Assembly: GCA_922989275.2 (NCBI GenBank)
Contig: OV277858.1
Coordinates: 16,615,727-16,679,726 of the forward strand
From: Gari tellinella
Lineage: Eukaryota > Mollusca > Bivalvia > Cardiida > Psammobiidae
DNA: 64,000 bases
Reading direction: 5' to 3'
The notes under the pieces were generated by a model that made no database searches, had not been told where the DNA came from, and saw nothing but the letters and a program-made list of their open reading frames with translations. Position 1 is the stretch's first letter. Each line of letters starts with the position of its first letter. Below are positions 24,305-33,287 of this stretch, piece after piece. Made by a program: the position numbers and the translations under genes.

Positions 24305-25085
24305 GGGCCGTGTCACGACAAAACCTGCCTTAATGACAAAAAATTCGATTTTGGCTTTTTTGCATTTTCTTTTACATCATTTAATTCTCTTTCCAACCAT
24401 GTTATTTTTATCATGATGCGCTATGTACTTTTAATGATATGAAGTTTTTAAAAATGCGGTATGAGGTAACATTCTGATAACATGACGTCAATTCAACGTC
24501 AACTTTGTCACGCACTCATCTAGACGTCATAGTGAATTAACGTTTTCAAAATGTTCGCTCCGGGACATCGATTTAAACTTCATTGGGACGACTTGGACCT
24601 GTGTATTTGATATACTTTTCACTTATAGACTAATGTTGAGGTCGGTATATAGTTTTGATGACCTTTGAAATGTCAAATTGGTCGAGGGCTAAGTTCGAGA
24701 AGGCCTATTTATCCTCGGTCAATATCACTGTTCTAAAGATCTCAACATTAATTAGTCTATAGCCATCATATAGCATAACTAATTTTACGAAAAATAATAA
24801 CTAAATAGTAAACGACTATCGATTTATTTGTCTATACCGATCACAAGCTGAGTCCAGAAAAGTACGTGAAGTCCTGGGAATGCCGTGTAGCCCCATGTGA
24901 TTTTTACGATAGTGCAAAATCATATAAAACGGGGTCTACATAACGCTTCCAGGTCTACTCGCACTTCCGTGACTCGGTACGCGATCGGTATGTATTAATT
25001 AGAAACGATAATGTACAACAGACATGAGACATTGATTATAACATCATACAGTAACATCATTCAACAAAAAAAATGTTTTTATAAG

Positions 25086-25440
25086 TCTGGACACGTGTCG
25101 TCTTGAAAGACTGGTCTGACATCCTGTGCAAGTACGCCTGTCGCGCCTGGCTCAGTGCCGGTGGGTCCATTACAGCTGGTCGCACTACATGACAGGGAAG
25201 CGGTAGGCTGGATCCCTTAAGATATTGAAGTAGGCATCCTCTTCGTCTGCCCCGTCCGTACAGAAACTACGCCAGGTTCGGTGGATACAAACCTAAAGTA
25301 CTGGTACTTCCTGTGAGAGAAAAAAACCATTCATGTGTACAAATTCGCCTTGGTTACTGAACGCCGACATGTCCACAAGTCTGTCTGAAAGCTGGGCAAG
25401 CGTGTCGCAGTCGGAGCGTCTAAAATAAAAAAAGTGTATA
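25086..25440 (-). other. GC-richer, exon-like island, unassigned
   Basis: This island has clearly higher GC than its surroundings. On the minus strand one frame reads SDCDTLAQLSDRLVDMSAFS, preceded by a pyrimidine tract ending in TTTTAG. The same frame continues after a stop with CTDGADEEDAYFNILRDPAY. A second acceptor-like tract (TTTTTTTCTCTCACAG) lies between. It could be two decayed exons carried by element A or an element gene. I do not recognise the protein. Confidence 0.25.
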
Positions 25441-25915
25441 AAAACAGATTTATACCTAATAAAATATGTAGCACATTTATAGGCAGCAATAAATCGTTTA
25501 ATTTGTAAATGGTTCAAATTGACTAAAAGCTTTTGTGCGTTCGAGACGCCGAGTTACCCAACCTATTTAGGTTAAGACACTTTAGCACGGCGTAAATTGC
25601 GACCGCAGATATGTATAACTGTTAAATATACATAGGCCATCAAAATGATATTTGAAAGAACTTGCCTTATTATCAAGTAGTTTTCAATTTATTATACCTA
25701 TATAGCTTTTTAATATTGGCGAGGCCGCTGTCTACTAAACATCTGGCGTGGCCTGGAACCTGCATGTGGTACTCAATCTTCAATCAACGAGTAAATCTAC
25801 ATAGAATATTAATACCTAAATCAACGTCTAGCAAATTTGGTTTTGGTGACCTCAAAAAGAAACATTATAAGCACAATTTTGTAAGAAAACTCAAATATAT
25901 AATTATAAGAGAAGT

Positions 25916-27523
25916 TTATGGAGCCTTCACATACACGGATTTTTCTTACGATTCCTTACGGATTGCAAACTCGTAGTCAATCGAAAGCATCCGCAAATGT
26001 TCTTACGATTGTCTACGGAGTTATTCTTCCGTAAATCACTCATAAAAACGATCCGTTGAGTATCGCAAACCGGTTGCAACAACACGTTTTCCTCCGTAAA
26101 CAGCCCGCAATGATCCGTATACCCCGCGTAACGTGTTCGTAGTCATCCGTGGTATTATCGTTGAGATTTTCCGTAAAAAAGGCATTCTCTTGTCAAAAAG
26201 ACCACAAAAAAAATCTCAGTGAAAATTTTTTTTCAGTCCTGTCGATGTGCTCTCACCTCATGCCAGTTGTCGAATGATGACACATTAGAAATTGAATACC
26301 TTTTGTTCCTAAAATGGTCAAACGCGTCAGTTCTCTTAGGTAAATCGTTACAACTCATGAAGGTGCCTTCACATACACGCATGTTCTTATCTCCAAACCG
26401 TAGTCAATCGCAAACATCCGGAAATAAATCGTTAACATCCGTAAATACATCGCAGATGTCCGTAAACAATCCGTTACCATACGCAAAACTCGACGACATC
26501 CGTAACCCTCCGTAAGACAAAAATCATTTTTTTTGACATGTCAAAAGCTTTTCTACGATAGACTACGATAGACCACGGATGGACTTTTCCGTAAACAACT
26601 CGTAAATAATCCGTAACAATCCGCAACTTCTCCTTCGTAACATCACGTAACATCACGTAACCTTAACAGTTGCAAACAGTTAACATCCAGATTAGACTGC
26701 GCGTGACGCTACCTATCTAATAGTTTGAGAAATGTTAGAAAAATCTTATATAATAACAGTCAGTAGCACAACGTCAATTGTTGCAGGCAGTGATATTACG
26801 TTCGTTTTACGATTAAGCCCATTCACTGTCATCACGTAATGAGCTTTGAACAATTTTCGTTTGCGTTTACAATGTTCCCTCTCTACAACGGCCCTCCTTA
26901 CAACGACTCCCTCCTTTCAACGACATTCGCCGCTGTTCCCAAGAAAATTATGTTTTATGCTTGCACTGATGCATAATCGTCTACTTAAAATTGTTGTCTG
27001 CTGTGTTTCTTACATAAATGACATTTTGACAGAAACAAACATAATGACAAATGACAAACAGCTTGAATTCAGATCAGACGCCGCGTTACGTTAGATTCAA
27101 GCTGTTTGCAAATGTATCAAACCGTGAAATAAAACAAAGTTTTGGATAATTCATGTCAAAGCAATTTTACCGAAACATATTTAGTTAAAAAAAATCGATA
27201 AAAATCAACAAAAAATGAAAATCTTACCACATTTCAAAATGCGATCGTCTGCATTCAAACGAAAGACGTTCAGGTAGTTACAAACAGGTGCGACTGCTAA
27301 ATAACGCGGGTGAGTTTTGCCGTAAATATATCGTAATAACTAGTAAGAAACCGTAAATAGCACGTAACAACTCGTAACAGACCGTAAATAGCCCGTAACA
27401 ACTCGTAAGAAATCTTAATTCACTCTTAAAAGTGGAATAAATCGTAAGGAACTGTATACATTTACGAACGTGTGCCATCTGTAAGGAAATTGTAGAAATT
27501 CCGTGTATTTGAAGGCCCCATAA
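25916..27523. mobile_element. 1.6-kb TIR element with CCGTAA-periodic interior
   Basis: The ends TTATGGAGCCTTCACATACA (25916 on, continuing CGGA) and TCCGTGTATTTGAAGGCCCC (27500 on, ending ATAA) are inverted repeats of 24 bp with two mismatches. Inside each end are long runs in which CCGTAA, TCGTAA or ACGTAA recurs about every 10-12 bp (about 26030-26110, 26395-26520, 26580-26660 and 27310-27450). A second copy of the left-end motif occurs at about 26362 (GCCTTCACATACACG), suggesting nesting or internal duplication. No transposase is seen. Confidence 0.7.
26870..27110 (+). repeat. Dispersed ~240-bp repeat ending in a palindromic hairpin
   Basis: Similar in order to 62865-63100: a CTACAACGGSCCTCC-type start, then a GACAAACAG hairpin. 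The terminal palindrome at 27056-27108 runs from CAAACAGCTTGAATTCAGAT through CAGACGCCGCG to TTCAAGCTGTTTG. Confidence 0.55.
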
Positions 27524-27668
27524 GATAAACAATCCAAAAATTCATAGATCTAAGAGATCTATTCAGATAATGATGCCATGTTTTTGTTTTTAAAGCTCTT
27601 AAATTCAACGCAATTGACAGTAGAAAGTCAATCAAATATCTAAATAAGAGCAACGGAAGGTGAAGAAA

Positions 27669-29591
27669 TTATTTAATCACTGCCATAATGTTCTTAATAA
27701 AGATACATAGTCGAGTCAAAGTATTCTTATCATTGCTTTGGAAGAGATCTTTAAAGTTATGAGTATTTGGGATTTGAAGTCTTCTAGGTATATACTTTTT
27801 CCTATCCTCATTAAAAAGAGTACACTCATATATATAGTGAAATTCATCTCCAATTTTATTATTACAGTGGTTACAAAGCCTTAAATTATGTTCAATATTG
27901 AACATGCGACCCTTCTCAATGAGTAACTTGTGATTACAACATCTGAAATGGAAAAACTGTATAGCTAAGTTGTATGGCAATATTTTCCAGTAAGGCTCAA
28001 TGGTGAATGTAGTTTTGAAAATTCTATAATTAACACATTTATTAGAATTATAGACCTGTTCATTCCATGTTTGAATATATTGATCATTTATCCTCATCTT
28101 AATGCTGTGTTTAAATGCAAGAGGTGATTGTACACATTGGTTTACCCAAAGTTCAGAAAATCCAAGATTGTCAAGTGATGTCTTAATGTAACTAATCCAG
28201 GGTGAGTGATAAATATTTTGCTTATGTAGCTCATACAATAATTTATACATAATTTTGCAAATTTTGTCTGGCTTACTATTAATAATTTTACACCAATAAT
28301 TTAAAACTCTATTCTTTATTAAAGTATCTAATGATGCTACCCCTACCTCTCCATAAATCATATTATTAGGAGTTGATTTCTTTGCTTTTAAAATAAGTTT
28401 TAAAAACTTCTTTTGAAAAGATTCTATAATAGAAATATTTTCAACCCCCCACACTTCACTACCATATAATAATATTGGAGCAATCATTGAATCGAATAAG
28501 TGTAACTGAACATCAACATCAAGGAAAAGTGCTCTGCATTTCTTTACAAGTGAAAACATAGCTTTGCGAGCTTGATCACAAAGATGCTTCATTGTTTTAC
28601 CAAATTTGCCATTGTAGTTAAATCTAACACCAAGATAACTAAAATCATCCACTCTCTCAAGGATTTCATTGTTAAAATAAAAAGGTGCCACATTTCTACA
28701 TTTTCCTTTCGAGAACACGACCACTTTAGTTTTGGCTGAGTTGACTGATAATTTCCATCTATCACAGTATGTTTGCATAGAATTTAATGCTAATTGTAAG
28801 TCAGCATGACTCTCAGCGAATATTACTGTGTCATCAGCGTACAACAATAGATAAAGCTTAAAAAATACTTCAACAGTGTCATCACTCAAGAAAGTTTTAA
28901 CATCTTCAGCTAGAGTAGTAAGACCCTCATAGTGTAAAGATATGTGATCAACTAGATCATTTAAGAAGACTGAAAATAGTATTGGTGACAAATTATCACC
29001 CTGGCGAACTCCGCATGAACTTGTAAAGGTATTGGAGAGTCCATCACAACTCTTTACACATGACTTTGCATTGTTATAAATGTTATGGATTATTTTAAAA
29101 AGTTTTCCATCAATATTACACTGTAACAATTTCCTCCACAAGCATACACGGTTTACTGAGTCAAAAGCTTTGCGATAATCTACAAAAACACAGTATAGTT
29201 TCTTGTGCTTACTAAGGTAAAAATCTATCAACATCTTAAGGGTGAAAATATGATCTACTGTACTATATTTTTTTCTGAAGCCTGCTTGTTCTTCACATAG
29301 TAGTCCAGAATTTTCAAGAAAAATGTTAAGACGTTCATTCAGAATACTTGTAAATAATTTACCAAAACAACTTAGAATAGTAATCCCTCTATAATTGTCT
29401 GGATCATCAATACTTCCTTTATTCTTGAAGATAGGTAAAATAATACCTTTGCACCAAACTTCAGGTATACATCCAGTATCTAAAATTAAGTTAAATAATT
29501 TGCAAATGATAGGTAGCATGATATCTTTGGAATGTTTTAAGTACTCATTTAAAATGTTGTCATATTGAGAACATGCCTTCTTATTTTGCAA
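27669..29591 (-). CDS. Non-LTR retrotransposon (LINE) reverse transcriptase, 5'-truncated
   Basis: An uninterrupted frame of 640 residues. RT signatures appear in order: GFRKKYSTVDHIFTLK (about 104-119), FVDYRKAFDSV with the first catalytic Asp (D138), GVRQGDNLSPILFSVFLNDL (about 194-213), and LLYADDTVIFAES with the catalytic DD pair (253-254). The C-terminus has a Cys/His cluster of LINE type (LCNHCN..DEFHYIYEC, about 580-600). The N-terminal endonuclease is missing; similarity stops near 29600, so the element is a typical 5'-truncated insertion inside TIR element A. The first Met is simply the first in frame. The clade is not assigned with confidence (jockey/I-like group possible). The lack of stops suggests recent insertion. 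It would act as target-primed RT if it were complete. Confidence 0.85.
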   Translation of the reverse strand: MQNKKACSQYDNILNEYLKHSKDIMLPIICKLFNLILDTGCIPEVWCKGIILPIFKNKGSIDDPDNYRGITILSCFGKLFTSILNERLNIFLENSGLLCEEQAGFRKKYSTVDHIFTLKMLIDFYLSKHKKLYCVFVDYRKAFDSVNRVCLWRKLLQCNIDGKLFKIIHNIYNNAKSCVKSCDGLSNTFTSSCGVRQGDNLSPILFSVFLNDLVDHISLHYEGLTTLAEDVKTFLSDDTVEVFFKLYLLLYADDTVIFAESHADLQLALNSMQTYCDRWKLSVNSAKTKVVVFSKGKCRNVAPFYFNNEILERVDDFSYLGVRFNYNGKFGKTMKHLCDQARKAMFSLVKKCRALFLDVDVQLHLFDSMIAPILLYGSEVWGVENISIIESFQKKFLKLILKAKKSTPNNMIYGEVGVASLDTLIKNRVLNYWCKIINSKPDKICKIMYKLLYELHKQNIYHSPWISYIKTSLDNLGFSELWVNQCVQSPLAFKHSIKMRINDQYIQTWNEQVYNSNKCVNYRIFKTTFTIEPYWKILPYNLAIQFFHFRCCNHKLLIEKGRMFNIEHNLRLCNHCNNKIGDEFHYIYECTLFNEDRKKYIPRRLQIPNTHNFKDLFQSNDKNTLTRLCIFIKNIMAVIK

Positions 29592-29599
29592 TTTTATAT

Positions 29600-29900
29600 A
29601 TATAGCCGACCCTGTTGTGGGAGGAGAGAGGTCATGTTTGTTTACGTTTCACTTTTTCCTTAAACAGCTCTACGCTTGGAATTCTAGATTTAGGGACCTG
29701 TGCATAGAATAATTATAATAAGAAGAATAAAATGTGGATCTAAACTCACCTCTAAATCGTTGTCCATTTATCCAGGTATTTATGGTGGTATTGAACTAAG
29801 AAAATCCGATCTATTGAATGTCAAGGTGAAATTGCGCGGCACTTTTACTGAAAATTATGACGTCAAACTTTATCGGGGTTTTCCGACGTTATGACGCTAT
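29600..29900. other. Interior right part of TIR element A
   Basis: Non-coding. It contains a TGACGTCA site at about 29858 and leads into the right TIR. The short plus-strand open frame 29700-29894 is not supported as a gene. Confidence 0.5.
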
Positions 29901-30018
29901 GTCATTAAGGCAGGTTTTGTCACGACACGGCCCATATATATATATATATATATTTAAAAAACGAAAATATGACTTTTAATGTTACGGTTTTACTAATATT
30001 TAATATTCAAGTATACAA

Positions 30019-30046
30019 GTATGTTTGGCCTCGCGGCTCATCAGTG
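30019..30046 (-). ncRNA. Hammerhead-ribozyme-like motif of PLE copy c (degenerate)
   Basis: On the minus strand it reads CACTGATGA, GCC-GCGA-GGC, then CAAACATAC. CTGATGA and a clean 3-bp helix II with a GCGA loop are intact, but the following GAAA is changed to CAAA and the GTC cleavage triplet is not evident. Two TGACGTCA palindromes lie about 35-90 bp upstream on this strand (about 30081 and 30129), the same arrangement as at 12180-12274. It sits just behind the end of PLE copy c. It is expected to be inactive. Confidence 0.5.
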
Positions 30047-30196
30047 TAAATAATGTTTCTTGTTGATAACGTTACAATGTGACGTCATAGCGATGACGTA
30101 ATGATGTAACGACATAAATTCAACGCTATGACGTCACAATCACAACAAATACTTGAAATATATTTTACTGGTAATGAACGTATAGAGTTATATTTA

Positions 30197-31219
30197 TTTA
30201 CATGAGCTATTTAGTTTGGGTTTGAAGCAATTAATAAAATAGTGTTCTTTTATCAACCTAGCCGACGTATTATCTATTTTGCCGTGTCCCGTATTTGTTA
30301 GGCATATACTGTGCGTCTATTTCTAAACATCACATTACATATTTTCATGAACAAAGAACTGTTTTCCATCGAAAGTAAAATAGGATCCTTCTTTCAAATA
30401 ATTACAATGGCCAAATTTTGGACGTTTGCATATAGTGATTTTGAAATTAGTATTATGTTCATCAGTATGTAGACTATGATCTCTGCTCTGGACAGTATTT
30501 TTTGCCCAATTCGTAGTTTACCGTTTACTATTTTTATAATTTTACTGTTCACTTAGACATCCGACATTCTTTCGTCTGCATACCCAATCAGTAGATTATT
30601 CTTTACATTGTCGATTAATTCAGATTTTTTCGGATTAAAAGTTGAGACAAGTGGTATTATGTCCTGACTTAGTTTCGCCCGTGTCTTTAATAATGAAGTT
30701 CTTGGGATTTTAATAGCCTCCGTTATGCCTTTTTGTATTACCGTATTTTAGATAATTTCTTTTCAAAAGTGAGGATGATAGTTCTTTCAGCCGAATGTTT
30801 CTAACTTTTTGATCAGATACAATTGTGTAAATTCTCCTCGCAAGATTGTATGGAATACTTAATTTAGTATGTTTAGGGTGGCACGATTTAAAATTTAAGT
30901 TTTGCTTTGAGTCTGTGTCTTTAAAATAAATATCCGTTTCTAAAACGCCGTCTTTTTTGTAAAGCAGAATATCTAGGAAAGGTAGTTCATTTTGGTTAAT
31001 TTCAACTGTAAATTGTATGTCGTTATGTAAACTGTTAAGCATGTTTCGAAAATCAATGAGACAATATTGTGTATCGATCCTAATGAATAAGCAATCATCC
31101 AGAAATCTTTTCAATTTTTTCTTTATATAGGTTGCAATTTCATTTCCATGTATAGCTTCTATCTGTTTATATAATATCTCTTCCAGATAACCAAGTACTA
31201 AAGTGGCATAATATATATG
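30197..31219 (-). pseudogene. Penelope-like element (copy c), RT C-terminus to protein end
   Basis: From the junction at 31219 leftwards the minus strand reads a PLE RT end: YATLVLGYLEEILY, then KRFLDDCLFI (the catalytic DD box), FTVEINQNELPFLDILLYKK (a PLE hallmark), and LARRIYTIVSD. The open frame covers 30710-31114. A frameshift near 30722 leads to IPLVSTFNPKKSELIDNVKN, then a Cys/His linker (KRPKFGHCNYLKEGSYFTFD), a stop, and finally KEHYFINCFKPKLNSS, the PLE C-terminus. The GIY-YIG nuclease expected between the linker and the C-terminus is almost wholly deleted (about 30260-30340). The RT is cut at 31219 exactly at the left end of TIR element B. Confidence 0.8.
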
Positions 31220-31508
31220 GGCCGTTCCACGGCAAAACCGGTATTTTTTTTAATTTACTCATTTTCTAAAAGAGGATTATTTACACTGTCGAATTCAATT
31301 TTTTTTCGGCGATATATCGATATTTTATAATTTTCTGGATGTTTTAACGCGGCGGGTAGTTTGATTTATGTTTAAAAAAAGAAATGACGTCAACGTCATG
31401 ATTTGCGACGTTAAAGCGTTCTTTGTTTTGGCAATATTCTTGTAAACGTGATATCACGGCAGGTAAGTATTTATATGTCCAACTAAGCAAAATGAACAAT
31501 GAATACGG

Positions 31509-31919
31509 CTAAATTTTCGAAACATTTGGAACCAGATGAAACCCAAAAAATATCTGCTCGGTGTCTAATCCAGTCCAAAATTTAGAAAGTTTATTATTTG
31601 AAATGCTTGAGGAAACGATTGAAGATTTTATATTCATCGTTGCTTTCAATTGCTTGAATGGTAAATAAAAACGAGTTCCCCCGTTTATGGTGTTGTATAT
31701 ATAAATTTTATCTTCGTTTAAAGCTAAAAGATCTAATTTTATTTTCTCTCTGACCATTAACATATGAGCTAATTTATGACAGGTTTGGCATGCAACGCCA
31801 CGGCTGCTGCACTCAGATGTGGTCGAACGGTCTTGTTGAGACTTTGCTTCCCCTCGTCGCCGAGACCCACAGGCTCGAGTAAAGAAGGCAAGTTGCTGAT
31901 CACGCAATATCGCACCAAA
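31509..31919 (-). other. Unrecognised open frame in element B
   Basis: About 132 codons on the minus strand, locally GC-richer at its upstream half, with a CQTCHKLAHM stretch (C..CH) near the middle. It overlaps another frame at 31769-32098. I do not recognise either product. It could be a remnant of an element-encoded or captured exon, or chance. Confidence 0.2.
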
Positions 31920-32119
31920 ATGTTTACTTTGTGTTTTGGCTTGTCTTCCCCGTGACGCATGGATAGAGCTTGGCGTTCTTCACTGTTCACTTTGAAGTAC
32001 TGAAGCTTACTGTGAATGAAAATAAGAACCCGAGTAAGAAAACTTGGAAATATGAAGTATTCTTTCTGGGCTGTTGAGATAACTTGATTCAGAAACAAAA
32101 AAAATAGTTGTATATTATA

Positions 32120-32890
32120 CTTAAAAGTAAAAATGTGTTGGAGCCCGAATTAAATATGTCAGTAAGCTACCTTTACTACGCAGAACTTCCATACTTTTTT
32201 TTCCTAAACTGGAACAATTTGTTAGCATTATTATGCTGTTTAAAACGTGGATTACTGACTTGCTCCACAGCGGGAATAGCTTAATGCGCCTTAGACACCT
32301 CAAAAATACTAACTTGATTTCGGGAACTGACTTAAACAGTGATTATGGAGAGGTCTTACATGCGACTTTTTGAATTATTTTGGAACAAAGGCAGTTTCCA
32401 GCGAAGAGTTCACAATTTTTGTTAACGACGGTTGGAGCTTTCAAGGCATAATTTTAAGAGCCATGTAGGTATTGGGTCGAGTTCACAGGACTTACATGGG
32501 GATGCCTTCACAATCTCCCTAATTTCTGCTGCTGTAGCAGTGTCAAAGCTTTCTAAAGAATTCATTGAATGCAACGTTTCTGTGATGACTGGGGTGCATG
32601 ACGTTGATTCAGAGTCCACCTTTTCAATAAAAAAGTCGCTGAAATCATGCGCAAGTTGTTCGGAGGACACATTCTTTGGCAGTGCAATTTCATTGTTTGC
32701 ACCAAGGAGATGCTTAGTGACTATAAAAAGACTCTTCGAGTCCTATTGACAGGATTCTACCTTTTCTGTGTAAAAATTAACCCTTGACTTTGCTAATAGT
32801 TTGTTTACTTTAGCACACTGCTCTCGATACAGTTGATGATCATAAGCGGCCAGCGTCATTAGCAGTGACAACTTCAGTAGGCCTACATTT
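32120..32890 (-). pseudogene. Old LINE relic (pre-RT region and start of RT)
   Basis: On the minus strand, similarity to the region between endonuclease and RT of CR1/L2/jockey-group LINEs: YREQCAKVNKLLAKSRVNFY, a stop, DSKSLFIVTKHLLG, SEQLAHDFSDFFIEKV, then SPCKSCELDPIPTWLLKLC (a classic RT-0/1 motif) at 32422-32670. After a frameshift a SSLETAFVPK..FKKSHVRPL-type block follows. Stops and frameshifts are frequent, so it is much older than the LINE next to it and of a different lineage. Confidence 0.7.
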
Positions 32891-33244
32891 ATCTGCTATT
32901 TCAATGTCCCAACAATGTTTCCAGGTCAGAACTCGCAACTGGAGATACCCAATCATGTATCGAGTCTTGTTTTAGCCTGAAAAATCAACATTAAAACAGT
33001 ATGATGGTTAGGGTAACAGTCAACGAAATTAAAATTAACCTTTATCACGCTGATCGCCACTGTAAAACAGAATACGCAAATAGGTTAGTTCATGCAGATT
33101 GACAGTAGGTCAGTCACCCTCAGTGATCTAATTATATTTTCTGTGTCACTTTGTTGAAAACTCCCTAACTAATTAGTTTAACAAGTTATTACTCACGCAG
33201 ACGAAAGGTTGAAATGAAAAGTATGTTGTTCTCAGAATAATGGA
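32891..33244. other. Non-coding spacer
   Basis: No gene recognised between the LINE relic and the 3' end of the CR1-like element. Confidence 0.4.
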
Positions 33245-33287
33245 TACATACCGTGATACCGTGATACCGCAAATACAGGATAAAGGC

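Larger units (their letters stand above)
24305..29933. mobile_element. TIR element A (perfect 33-bp ends, TA-rich target)
   Basis: The left end 24305-24337 begins GGGCCGTGTCACGACAAAAC and continues CTGCCTTAATGAC. The right end 29901-29933 is its exact reverse complement. Both are embedded in (TA)n runs that make up the target site. Just inside both ends lie TGACGTCA sites (about 24484 and 29858). The 5.6-kb interior contains a nested TIR element (25916-27523) and a LINE ORF (27669-29591). No transposase is recognised, so the original element was probably short and non-autonomous. Element B at 31220-44749 has related ends. Confidence 0.8.
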
